NCBI GenBank assembly: GCA_015146655.1
Contig: VKHL01000064.1
Span: forward strand, 62,001 to 126,000
DNA from: Ochromonas danica
Lineage: Eukaryota; Sar; Chrysophyceae; Chromulinales; Chromulinaceae
DNA: 64,000 nucleotides
Direction of reading: 5' to 3'
Shown here: piece after piece, positions 55,908 through 64,000 of the stretch
How the letters are laid out: each line of letters starts with the position of its first letter
Position numbering within the stretch: the first letter of the stretch is position 1
Notes under the pieces: model-generated
The model's database searches: none
What the model saw: the letters and a program-made list of their open reading frames with translations, nothing else
Told to the model about the DNA's origin: nothing
Translations under genes and position numbers: made by a program

Positions 55908-56161
55908 AGCACTTGTCAGTCTTCATAGTAACTGAGATGGAATAGAGGGCGGGTGTTTACCTGGAACAAGCGCTGAATGAGAGAGAGAATACGTAGTATG
56001 CCATGGTTCTTGTGAGCGACAAGAGGCTCACCAGATGGGTGAAAATGATTGGAGTGGATGGAATAGGGCAGGGGTCTGCTACCATGACGATCACTCCCAT
56101 CACTACTACTACCTTCTCCTTCCTCCTCCTTCTTCTTATCCATCATCACCATGTGATTCAT
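53685..56161 (-). CDS. GAF-domain protein with a possible degenerate histidine-kinase-like C-terminus
   Basis: Two exons, 56161-55961 and 55787-53685; 767 aa. The 173-bp intron is mostly a CA/GT microsatellite, with its acceptor at GTATCAG before an Ile codon; both sides are phase 0. Residues about 115-190 form a GAF domain (VRFLVGLTIFCGGVRVGGLCLLDSQPRD, then a helix ending in EERRRDE), a small-molecule or redox sensor fold. The region after it has coiled segments and, near the end, VMVVVFWLPC in a place that resembles the FWLP end of a kinase ATPase domain, but no H-box, N-box or G-box is convincing. The C-terminal third is Gly/Ser/Thr-rich with many His. N-terminal region acidic and basic, no signal peptide. 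Sensor or scaffold; ligand unknown. Confidence 0.7.
55803..55905. repeat. (CA)n microsatellite in the GAF-gene intron
   Basis: About 50 CA dinucleotides with one TACA break. Confidence 0.95.
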
Positions 56162-56741
56162 GCGATATTAGAGGAGTGGCAATTATTAAAAAAGAGTAAA
56201 AAACAGATAAAATTGACAACAAAACAAAGAAATAGAATTATTCCATGGAAGGACAAACGGGAGACGTGTCAGAGTGCAATAGAAGGAATGATAAGTATAG
56301 AGATGAATCAATAGTAGAAGATAAACAGCTGGAAATAGTAGAGTAAGTAGCGATAGAAGTTGTTTGGATGTGATACGTAACAGCTATGATGGCTGACATA
56401 GGCAGGACAAGCGAGGACAGGTTGAACAGGCAGCTAGTGTGCCATGGAATGGATTATGGATTCCATCCAGAAGAAGGTTTCCAAATTCTGTTCCGCTTCT
56501 GTTCAAGATTCCACGAAAACGAAAAACGAAAATTAGACGGAGAAGCTCGCACGCACCACAACAATGTTTCTCTCTTCTCTTTGACCCTGATCACAACAAA
56601 GGGATCTGATATTTGTCTGTCAAAACAAACGAATCGTCTTTTAAGCCTCTTCTTAAAACCAAAGGAAGAAGAGAGAGAACAGAAAGAAGAAGATATTGAT
56701 ATTTATTTTGCCCAGACAAATCAAAGGACTAACTTGAAAAG
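56162..56741. other. Divergent promoter region between GAF and AP2-like genes
   Basis: No gene supported. A 120-codon open frame at 56386-56745 overlaps the AP2-like start and ends four bases inside it; it has no recognisable domain and may be a long upstream frame. Confidence 0.4.
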
Positions 56742-57611
56742 ATGACTGAAACCTTCTTTGAGAATATTGATGGAAAAGATCTCTTTGAAGTCATGGTAGA
56801 AGCAATTGTTAGTAAAGCCTGTACTGTAGAAGAAGTGATTGATAAAATTCATGGCTATGGTATCGCTCATGGTGAATCTCTTCAGAAGTCTGGTCTGACT
56901 CAGGGTGTCACTAATCCCTCACGTTCAACCACACACTCTTCGTCATCTGTGAAAAGGAAGTATCCTTCACAGACCCATCCCACCACCTCTCATCCCACCT
57001 CCTTGTCTTCTTCTTCCTCCTATCATAATCATAATCCTTCCATAGGAAAGAAAGGTCTTCATCATCCACAGACTTCTTCCTTAACCACTTCTAACACTTC
57101 CTTTACTTCTTCTTATCCTCATGATGATTTTGCTTCTTCTCCTACCGCCACTACTAATAACTCTTCAAAGCGATCTCGTCCTAGTAGTAATACCACCACA
57201 TCTTCCTCCTCTCAGCAATGGACAATGAAACCTGCTATTCACCCTCCTAAAGACTATATGGGTGTAGTTCCAACCAAAGAAACTACGACCTCCTCAACCT
57301 TCTCTAAGAATGCACCATCTCAACATATTCGAAAATATCAAGCTTTCTTAGAGATCTTTGGGAAAGTCATCATATTAGGAAACTATGAAACACCTGAGGA
57401 AGCTGCGAGAGTTCATGATCGAGCTCTTATGCGCACTGTAGGTCCAAAACATTGTTCAAATGAAGATTTGAACTTTCCTTTGGAAGATTATTCGAGAGAA
57501 CCTATCCAGAGCTTCACACATTATGATTCGATCTTAAGATCTTCTCTCTTAGGAACGTCTTGGAAAGGACCTAAACTGTGTGATTTTTCATTCTTAGTAT
57601 TAGGAAAATGA
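56742..57611 (+). CDS. AP2-domain-like protein
   Basis: Single exon, 289 aa, ATG at 56742. Residues about 196-250 match the AP2/ERF fold: KYQAFLEIFGKVIILGNYETPEEAARVHDRAL then LNFPLEDY, with the yLGxyxtxEEAARxxDRA pattern. AP2 domains bind DNA. The start (TETFFENIDGKDLFEVMVEAIVSKACTVEEV) is a short helical region, and 55-190 is a Ser/Thr/His-rich linker. It has one domain and lacks the second repeat or EAR-type motif of many plant factors. Probably a nuclear transcription factor; target unknown. Confidence 0.75.
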   Translation: MTETFFENIDGKDLFEVMVEAIVSKACTVEEVIDKIHGYGIAHGESLQKSGLTQGVTNPSRSTTHSSSSVKRKYPSQTHPTTSHPTSLSSSSSYHNHNPSIGKKGLHHPQTSSLTTSNTSFTSSYPHDDFASSPTATTNNSSKRSRPSSNTTTSSSSQQWTMKPAIHPPKDYMGVVPTKETTTSSTFSKNAPSQHIRKYQAFLEIFGKVIILGNYETPEEAARVHDRALMRTVGPKHCSNEDLNFPLEDYSREPIQSFTHYDSILRSSLLGTSWKGPKLCDFSFLVLGK

Positions 57612-58022
57612 TGTCATGTGGAGAGTTTAAGCCATCGGTTTAGTGGCTACTTGGCAATAATGACAGTCGACCATGGAGGAGCAGGAAGAAGATGATAAAA
57701 TAGTAATTATAGTGCATGTCTAGGCATGTAATTGTTGTGAGAGATTCGCAATTCTACTCCATGTTTATATGTGTGATAAAATATCAGTGCTAGTCTCTGG
57801 TATTGTTAATGATTGTGAGAATATTCCAATGTTTCTTCTTCATCGCCCATTCAACACCCTTGACCACCTGATCTGTTGGATGAGTGCAGCAGAGCAGAAA
57901 GATATTAATGAATGAATGGTCGTGGTAGGAATGGTTCATTTATACAGTTAGTTATAGTCATCACTTTTGTTTAGTAAAAGAGATGAGCTCATGCTCTAGC
58001 TATTGCGTAGGTTTGCGTGTGG
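57612..58022. other. Spacer between AP2-like and CxxCxxCC-DUF1415 genes
   Basis: No gene seen; convergent 3' ends. Confidence 0.45.
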
Positions 58023-59932
58023 TTAGAGTATCCTCCTCAAGATGTCGCTGAATTGCTCAGCTAACTTCTCTTCTCCGGCATCAATCAAGGCATTCTTATT
58101 ACGAGAGGCTATCTTCGCTGTTTGTAACTGAGTTTACATCACATTTCATATACAGCGATAAATGAACATAGTTAGCAACAAACACAGTCAGAGGTCATAC
58201 TACAAGAGAGTGTGACCACTTACCTCATTAGCATATGCACGAATCTGTTCTCCCCGCAGAATATTGATAGTAGGGAATGGTGATTTCTTCTCAAAATCTA
58301 ATGCAGGAATACTCTCTTTATCTTCTCCCCACACAAAGCCAGGGTGGAAGCAAGCCAACTATGTAGTTCATACATATACAAAAATATTAGTATCGGACAT
58401 TTGCATGATTTCATAGTAGAGATAGTAACTCTTTACTTGTAATACTTGATCCATCTTCTTATTACCATAGCCACCAGAAGTTGAAGATGAGGTGACGGGA
58501 GCTTTTGGTTGTTCCTGGTGCTTCTTCTTGAGATAACGACGATAGAGCTTGTTTCTATTTCCACTATTATTGCCGCCACCACTGTTCTCCTCCTCCACAC
58601 CACTGTTATGGTTGTCTTCCATGGAAGCAGTGGTGGAGGTGGTAGTAGTAGAGACAGGTGAGGAGGCAAAGGTAGAGAACTGCTTGAGTATACCAGGAAG
58701 AATGATATCTTCTAGTTCTAGTGTAAACTCATAGAAATCCTGTTTTATACCAGCCAGCAGGTCATGCATAAATACTAGATGAAGTAGTAAATGTAATCCT
58801 ACCTCAAATTCTGGAGTAAGGAAAGGGAAGACAAGTAAGGTAGTCTCTACTTCTTCCTTAGGATGTGTAAGTAGATATAACACCTACATAACAACAACAT
58901 GTACACACATATATACAGTAACCATAACCATATCATATACATATATAATAGACTAATTACAACACTAAGCTAATGCTATACTATAATATAGTATCTTACC
59001 TCTTGCTTTAATAACTCTATAACTTGTTTTTGATCACTTGTTGTTGATATACGATATCTTACATGATCATTACTATAAGCTGGTAAAGCAAAAGGACATA
59101 ATTGATATCCTATAACAAATGTCTGTATCCATTCTTTTGTTGCTTGTCTGACTCTTTGATTAAGATCAACTTTACTAACAAATCGATCTCTATCTTCATC
59201 ATGACTTAAGAAAGGAAATGACTTGGAATATAGACTATAAAGATGCTTTTGTTGATGAATAACTTGTGGTAAGACTAGAGGGGCATCATGATGATTAATC
59301 CCTTCACATCCTCCTTCAGTACGTGACCAATGCTTACCAGGAAGATCATCAGGTACAACACTTTCTTCTATCCATTGTTGTTGATTGGATAGTAAAGATG
59401 GCCAATAGGGATAAGTACGACATTGAATAGGTCGTTGTGAATAGATAGTACAACTTTTTTGATCATCAGAGGAGAGGAAGATACATCCTTCAATGACTTC
59501 TTTATTACCAGATGGTGAGGTAAAAGTGAGATTTTTCGACTTTAATCGTACCCAATCATTACGTATTTCATCAGTATAGATAGTAAGAACATCTTCAATA
59601 GGAAGATGTAGAATATCAACTAAGTCAGTGAATTCATTACTATCAAACCATACCTCACCTTCATTTAGACAACAACGACCACATCCTGTACATTGAAAAT
59701 GTAAGCCATTACTCCAATAAGGATCAGGTAAGGGATTAGTAGAAGTGTGTGGGGGGATAGACTGATAGAGTGTTGTTGTTGTTGTCGTCGTCATTGAATG
59801 AGAAGAAGAAGAGTGATGGTGAAGAAGGATATTATTGCCTTTAAGAAATTGCAAACTTTTAGGAAAGCATGATACTTGATAGAAAGTGGATATGAAAAGA
59901 TAGAGAAATAGGTTAAGAAAGGTAGTTTTCAT
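58023..59932 (-). CDS. Plastid-targeted fusion: CxxCxxCC (YkgJ-like) domain plus DUF1415
   Basis: Four exons: 59932-59000, 58883-58437, 58358-58224 and 58127-58023, with introns of 116, 78 and 96 bp, all phase 0; 539 aa. The N-terminus has a signal peptide (FLNLFLYLFISTFYQVSC) followed by FPKSLQF, the Phe-at-+1 plastid signature. Residues 75-215 hold HFQCTGCGRCCLNEG and RPIQCRTYPYWPSL, the C-x2-C-x2-CC and C-x-TYPYWP pattern of the YkgJ/zinc- or Fe-S-binding family. From about residue 270 the DUF1415 signature follows (KEWIQTFVIGYQLCPFALP, ETTLLVFPFL, then LACFHPGFVWG, IRAYANE). An insert of about 75 residues, rich in Ser, Thr and Asn, splits DUF1415. I know of no characterised function for either part; metal or Fe-S handling in the plastid is an inference. 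Confidence 0.85.
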
Positions 59933-60381
59933 TCTCTATTGTAGTAGTCAAGTTGCATGATTTGTTTGCATTGGCATCCAATCCCACCCATTCACTTCCC
60001 CAAACCTGGGATCTAGATCTGGAGATCTGGTGGTCTGGACTTTTGCATTTCTATCATTAAGTTCACAAATTGAAGCCATAATCCGAAAACCCCAAATCTC
60101 ACTCTAAAGTTAACTATTATTAAGTGATTTACTGTACTGTAGGTTTGTTGTGTAAAATCATCGCTTTAACATCGCTGAGATTTAAAAAAAAGTTGGTGGT
60201 AGACAAGACTAGACTAGACTAGACTAGCTAGTTCTCAATACCATGCTATCATCATTATTATTATTATCATCATCATTGTTATCATTAACATCACTATTAT
60301 CTCCTTGACTATCATAGCTTCTTCTTTCTTCATCATGTCTTATCAATGCCTTCATCAGTGCAGTAATCAACCTCTTCTTCC
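59933..60381. other. Spacer between CxxCxxCC-DUF1415 and ankyrin genes
   Basis: No gene seen. TATCAT and ATTATT triplet runs; the AAGTTAA motif occurs once at about 60113. Confidence 0.45.
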
Positions 60382-63081
60382 CTATATTGCTCCCTTAGCC
60401 CTCAACATTGCTTTAATGTCTTCTTTCTTAGCAACATCTAGAGCAGTCCTTCCAAACTAACCAAACAACAACCACAAGATAGATACAAGGCATAAGACAG
60501 AGAGTATGACAAGGTTAGAGTCAATAACAACAACACACTCTGTCAACATAACTACCACTGCCACTACCATCTTGCTACTACTATATAACCTACTAACATA
60601 TAACATATAGCAGTAGACTAGTACCATCTAATCACTGTACTCCAATAATAACCACACATCATGTCACTCACTCTAATAATACTCTACACCCTATTGCTAA
60701 CCTCTCATACACACCACCATAACACATAATCCATTTCATACATCTTGTGACAAACACATGATAGAAAGAAACACAGATGAATACTCTGCTATCTCATACA
60801 CAAATCAAATCAAATCAAGTCAGTATCAATATTAATAATAATGATATTAGACTATACTACAGACACTTATACTCAATACATCTACTTTATGATAAATACT
60901 ACACCAAAAACATCTACTAACACACCACACAGTACATCATGACTTTGATAGACTATACTATATTTGACTACTACTACTACCTTATAAGCTGATATTAGAC
61001 ATGGGCACACTTACAGAATCAGTCTTGTTCAGATCCACCCGTCCATCAAGTAACAAGACTTTAACTATCTCAACATGACCGAACTTACACGCAATATACA
61101 TGGGCGTGCCCCATGCATCCTAGTCAAACACAGTCACAAACATTAGCTATCTATAACAATAATGGCATCCACACTTACATCATCAATGTTGTTCACATCA
61201 ACCCGATCATCAAGCAGTAAGATCTTGACTATCTCAACAAGATCATTCCAGCATGCGCAATAAAAGGGTGTCCATCCATTCTAGTCAAATACAGCCACAT
61301 TGATTAGCTATAATAACAATAAGGAAATTGTAATCATTCTATATCTGATCATACTAACATATGCTAATACTAACACCTTCATCTACTTTATACTAACACC
61401 TACACTAACCTATAGCATACAAACCATCATCACAGACTAAATATTAGATATATACTCATTGTAACATATACTGTACATTAACATATTCATCTGCTTTCTA
61501 ACTACTCTAACACTAACTTATAACATACTACATATATATATACATATATCATTATTGTGACATAGACTACTATACAGTACAAGACTACTAAGGTGAAAGA
61601 AAGAATAGCCACTCTTACATCATCAGTCTTGTTAACATCTACCCGCCCGTCGAGTAATAGGAACATCAATAGATCAACATGACCTAAGCCGCATGGAATA
61701 TGCAAGAGCGTAGCTCCACCCTAGTCAAACACAGTCACATATATTGGCTATAACATTAATGACATCGTAATCATTCTATATCAGCATATGCAAATAGTAA
61801 TACAACCTTCACCTTCTTTATACAAACATAAGCAACATCTTCTGACACAGAAACCATCATTACAACTATTATATATCTACCCATATTAGTCTGACATATA
61901 CTATACATTACTGCTTTCTAACTACACAACCACTAACACTAACTTATTTCATGCTACACAAATTATCATTATTGCGACATACTATATCATACAAGACTAC
62001 TACCTTGTTGGGGTGAAGAAAGGATTGCAACACTTACATCATACGTCTTGTTATAATCCACACGCTCATCAAGTAATAGGAGTTTCACAACATCAATATA
62101 ATCATATTTGCATGCAACATACAAGGGCGTCCATCCATTCTAGACAAACACAGTCACAAATATTAATATCAGTAATCTATAGGAATAACCTCTCTTATAC
62201 TCAGACAAACTCAGACATCATCATTAGTAGTTGTTGAAATGCTTGCATACTCACCTCACTGTCCACAGCATTGACATCGATTGCTGGATGAAGTAACAAC
62301 AACCTCGCAAGCTCTTCATTTCCCTTCACAGCTGCCAAATGCAATGCTGTCATTCCCTACAGACCATTAGTAGACATTCACCACATCATACCACCCCTAT
62401 TAGAATGCACAGCAACATATTGGAGCTATACACAGACATCTCTCCCGCCTACATCACAACAAATACAATACAATAGCAAGCATCATCATCCTAGCTAACA
62501 GACTTAGTTAGCTAGAGTACTCATGACACAACCTTCTACACACTATAGCAACAACCATCAGCCTATAATCAGTACGTTACCTGGATTTCGTAACCACGTA
62601 GAGTCATTGTGAAGTGATGGTGGATTAGTGAGGCAGGGATTCTATAAATTGCATTGTAAGTCTCCAGTGTTTTCAATACAGTCAAATCTCCCGATTCAAT
62701 CATTTGCTGCCAATTAGTGGAGCAATTTCGAAGTAGAATAGCTATCTGACCGTCTTCTAGTAGAGTGAATAATTTGTCATTCATAGCCTGAGATTCTTTC
62801 AGTTTTCTCTCTACTTCAACTCGTCTGGCTTTTTCTTTCTCTCTTGATTTGATGCTCTCTTCTAGTTCAGACACCAGCTTCTCATTTATATGACATTCTT
62901 CCAGCTTTCTCTCTAAATCAAATCGTCTTATTTCCTCTTCCTTGTAAGGGATAGCATAGACTTCTTCCTCTACCACCTCAGCATGTCTTCTCTTTTTCAG
63001 TATTCTTATCACTTCTTCAGTTTTGCTATTTTCTTCCTCTGTGTTATCTTGCTTCTCTAAGCTCGACTTCATCTTTTGCAT
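60382..63081 (-). CDS. Coiled-coil plus ankyrin-repeat protein, one repeat per exon
   Basis: Seven exons: 63081-62581, 62356-62255, 62139-62038, 61720-61619, 61280-61179, 61119-61015 and 60456-60382; 362 aa from the ATG at 63081. Exon 1 gives a Lys/Glu-rich coiled coil of about 150 residues. Each of exons 2-5 is 102 bp, exactly 34 codons and one ankyrin repeat; exon 6 is 105 bp; exon 7 begins the last repeat and ends with KGAI and the stop. Repeats read like NGWTPLYVACKYDYIDVVKLLLL, and each ends with V-D-x-N before a phase-0 splice. The introns (224, 115, 317, 338, 59 and 558 bp) share long stretches, so exon and intron were duplicated together. Ankyrin repeats bind proteins; partner unknown. 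A longer N-terminus through an upstream exon near 63090-63290 is possible. Confidence 0.82.
61015..62254. repeat. Tandem exon-plus-intron duplications in the ankyrin gene
   Basis: Exon starts at 62139, 61720 and 61280 are spaced 419 and 440 bp apart and both exons and introns are alike (for example TCATTCTATATC near 61335 and 61770, and the GTTTGACTAG acceptor strand at each copy). A shorter copy (exon 6) follows at 161 bp. Confidence 0.8.
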
Positions 63082-63544
63082 CACTTCCAGCAAATAGGAA
63101 AATATAATATGAAATAAATAATTTTAGAATAAGGTTGATTGGTGTTCTGCGTGCTGCGCACACCTCCCACAGATCTTCCACTGTGGGAAGGGTTTGGATC
63201 GAATAAATGTTCTCCTGTGTGAAACAAACGTTCCCCTGAAAAAGAACGGGTTTATTGCCTATTTTTGACCGAAAAACACCCATTTCCAAGCAAAAAACTT
63301 CAGTTTAAAATCGAATAATGCGAGTTTGAGGAAATGCTAAAACTTCAGTTTGAAATCGAATACTCTCTGCAAACTAACGATCCATTATTATTATTTCCCT
63401 CGCCAATTATTGGAGAAAAACGATTCTCAACGGTGACGAAAACCCGAAAATGCTAAAACTCGAACCGCATGTGTGTGTGGTGTCTCTGTGTGTAAACACG
63501 CCCTTGGATATCACCTTATTTCGAAAAGGTGGGGGGTAACCTTA
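63082..63544. other. Region between the ankyrin gene and the seryl-tRNA synthetase fragment
   Basis: No gene supported. A minus-strand open stretch of about 40 codons (near 63170-63290) could be an extra first exon of the ankyrin gene, but no splice pair was convincing. TTCAGTTT(A/G)AAATCGAATA occurs twice (about 63299 and 63343). Confidence 0.35.
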
Positions 63545-64000
63545 TTCGACAATCTCGACGTCGTCGCTAAAAGCCAGTCGAAGCAGTGGAAGAGTGGATG
63601 AGATTATTGCCAAGGATGATGAGTGGCGCCTCCATCGACAAGCTCCGCAAGCTTCGCAACACTATCCAGAAGGATATTACTACATCAAGAAGGCTGTGGC
63701 CATGGCTGCGAAAGAAGGCAAAAGTGCGGAGGAACAAGCACAGCTTGATCAACAATCCGTCGAACTTGTCAAGCAGAAGGATGCGATGGATATTGAGATC
63801 GAGCAGAGTGAGCTCAAGCAGAAAGACTTGAAAGTGGAGGTGGACAAGATGTTGACCAAGATCGGAAACATCGTCGCGGACAATGTGCCCGTCAGTCTAG
63901 ACGAGGCAGAGAATCATGTGGAACGCCGCTGGGGCACTCCTCGTGATCCTAAGGGACTGTTAAATCATCATGATGTGCTCTGGCGTATTGGTGGTTATGA
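63545..64000 (+). CDS. SERS: Seryl-tRNA synthetase, N-terminal part, reading frame interrupted
   Basis: Partial at the right edge. Translation in three frames gives one family-like protein: DNLDVVAKSQSKQWKS (from 63545), VDEIIAKDDEW (from 63594), SIDKLRKLRNTIQKDI (about 63631-63678), YYIKKAVAMAAKEGKSAEE (from about 63678), then IGNIVADNVPVS and RRWG. These match the N-terminal coiled-coil arm and the VPVS/WG block of cytosolic seryl-tRNA synthetase, which charges tRNA-Ser. No single frame carries it all: the frame changes near 63593, 63627 and 63678, the last change compensating in part. This may be assembly error near a contig end, a pseudogene, or missed small introns, though no splice pair fits. 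The first ATG-bearing exon is not identified. Confidence 0.7.

Noticed and set aside
60382-62356. Regularly spaced near-identical 100-bp units that could be taken for a CRISPR-like array.
   Set aside because: They are phase-0 coding exons of an ankyrin gene, with splice sites at each end.

Overview
The window looks like nuclear DNA of a photosynthetic stramenopile (heterokont alga). Genes are eukaryotic and tightly packed on both strands. Most introns are 54-175 bp GT-AG introns; a few in two genes reach 224-662 bp, and one intron appears to be GC-AG. Several predicted proteins start with a signal peptide whose cleavage point is followed by an aromatic residue (F, Y or W), the ASAFAP-like hallmark of import into a four-membrane secondary plastid. 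A haptophyte or another lineage with a red secondary plastid cannot be excluded. Simple-sequence repeats (CTA, GGCT, TCATTG, CA/GT, CTC/GAG) are abundant in spacers, introns and coding sequence, and give long Ser, Glu, Gly, Thr and His runs. I saw no rRNA or tRNA gene, no CRISPR array, and no transposase, reverse transcriptase or capsid gene that I could support.

Layout. 1-6.9 kb: 3' end of a Na/K-type P-type ATPase, a plastid-type HSP90, an acyltransferase-3 family membrane protein, then a spacer with a long inverted repeat. 6.9-12 kb: DHX37/Dhr1 RNA helicase, divergent from a WW-domain beta-1,4-galactosyltransferase-like gene (12.1-13.3 kb). 13.4-25.6 kb: a ten-exon phosphatidylinositol 4-kinase III alpha and a Na+/H+ exchanger. 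25.9-36.7 kb: a membrane-anchored selenocysteine lyase/NifS-like enzyme, a secreted protein of unknown function, a small TPR protein, a TPR protein with an N-terminal putative signalling domain, and an EamA transporter. 36.8-43.3 kb: a RUS (DUF647) protein, a DUF177/YceD plastid protein, a roadblock dynein light chain, WASHC3 and an LYR protein. 43.6-47.9 kb: UTP13/TBL3. 49.3-52.4 kb: two presumed plastid proteins and a six-finger CCCH protein. 53.7-57.6 kb: a GAF-domain protein and an AP2-like protein. 58-60 kb: a plastid-targeted fusion of a CxxCxxCC (YkgJ-like) domain with DUF1415. 60.4-63.1 kb: an ankyrin protein built from duplicated exons. 63.5-64 kb: the start of a seryl-tRNA synthetase whose reading frame is interrupted.

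Functional threads. DHX37 and UTP13 both act in the small-subunit processome. HSP90, DUF177, the 49.3-kb protein, CxxCxxCC-DUF1415 and possibly EamA and RUS point to plastid biogenesis. PI4KA, WASHC3 and the roadblock chain concern membranes and cytoskeleton. No operon-like logic is visible; the order looks like a normal compact protist genome. Exon structures were worked out by hand from splice consensus, reading phase and protein-family similarity; all internal junctions given keep phase.
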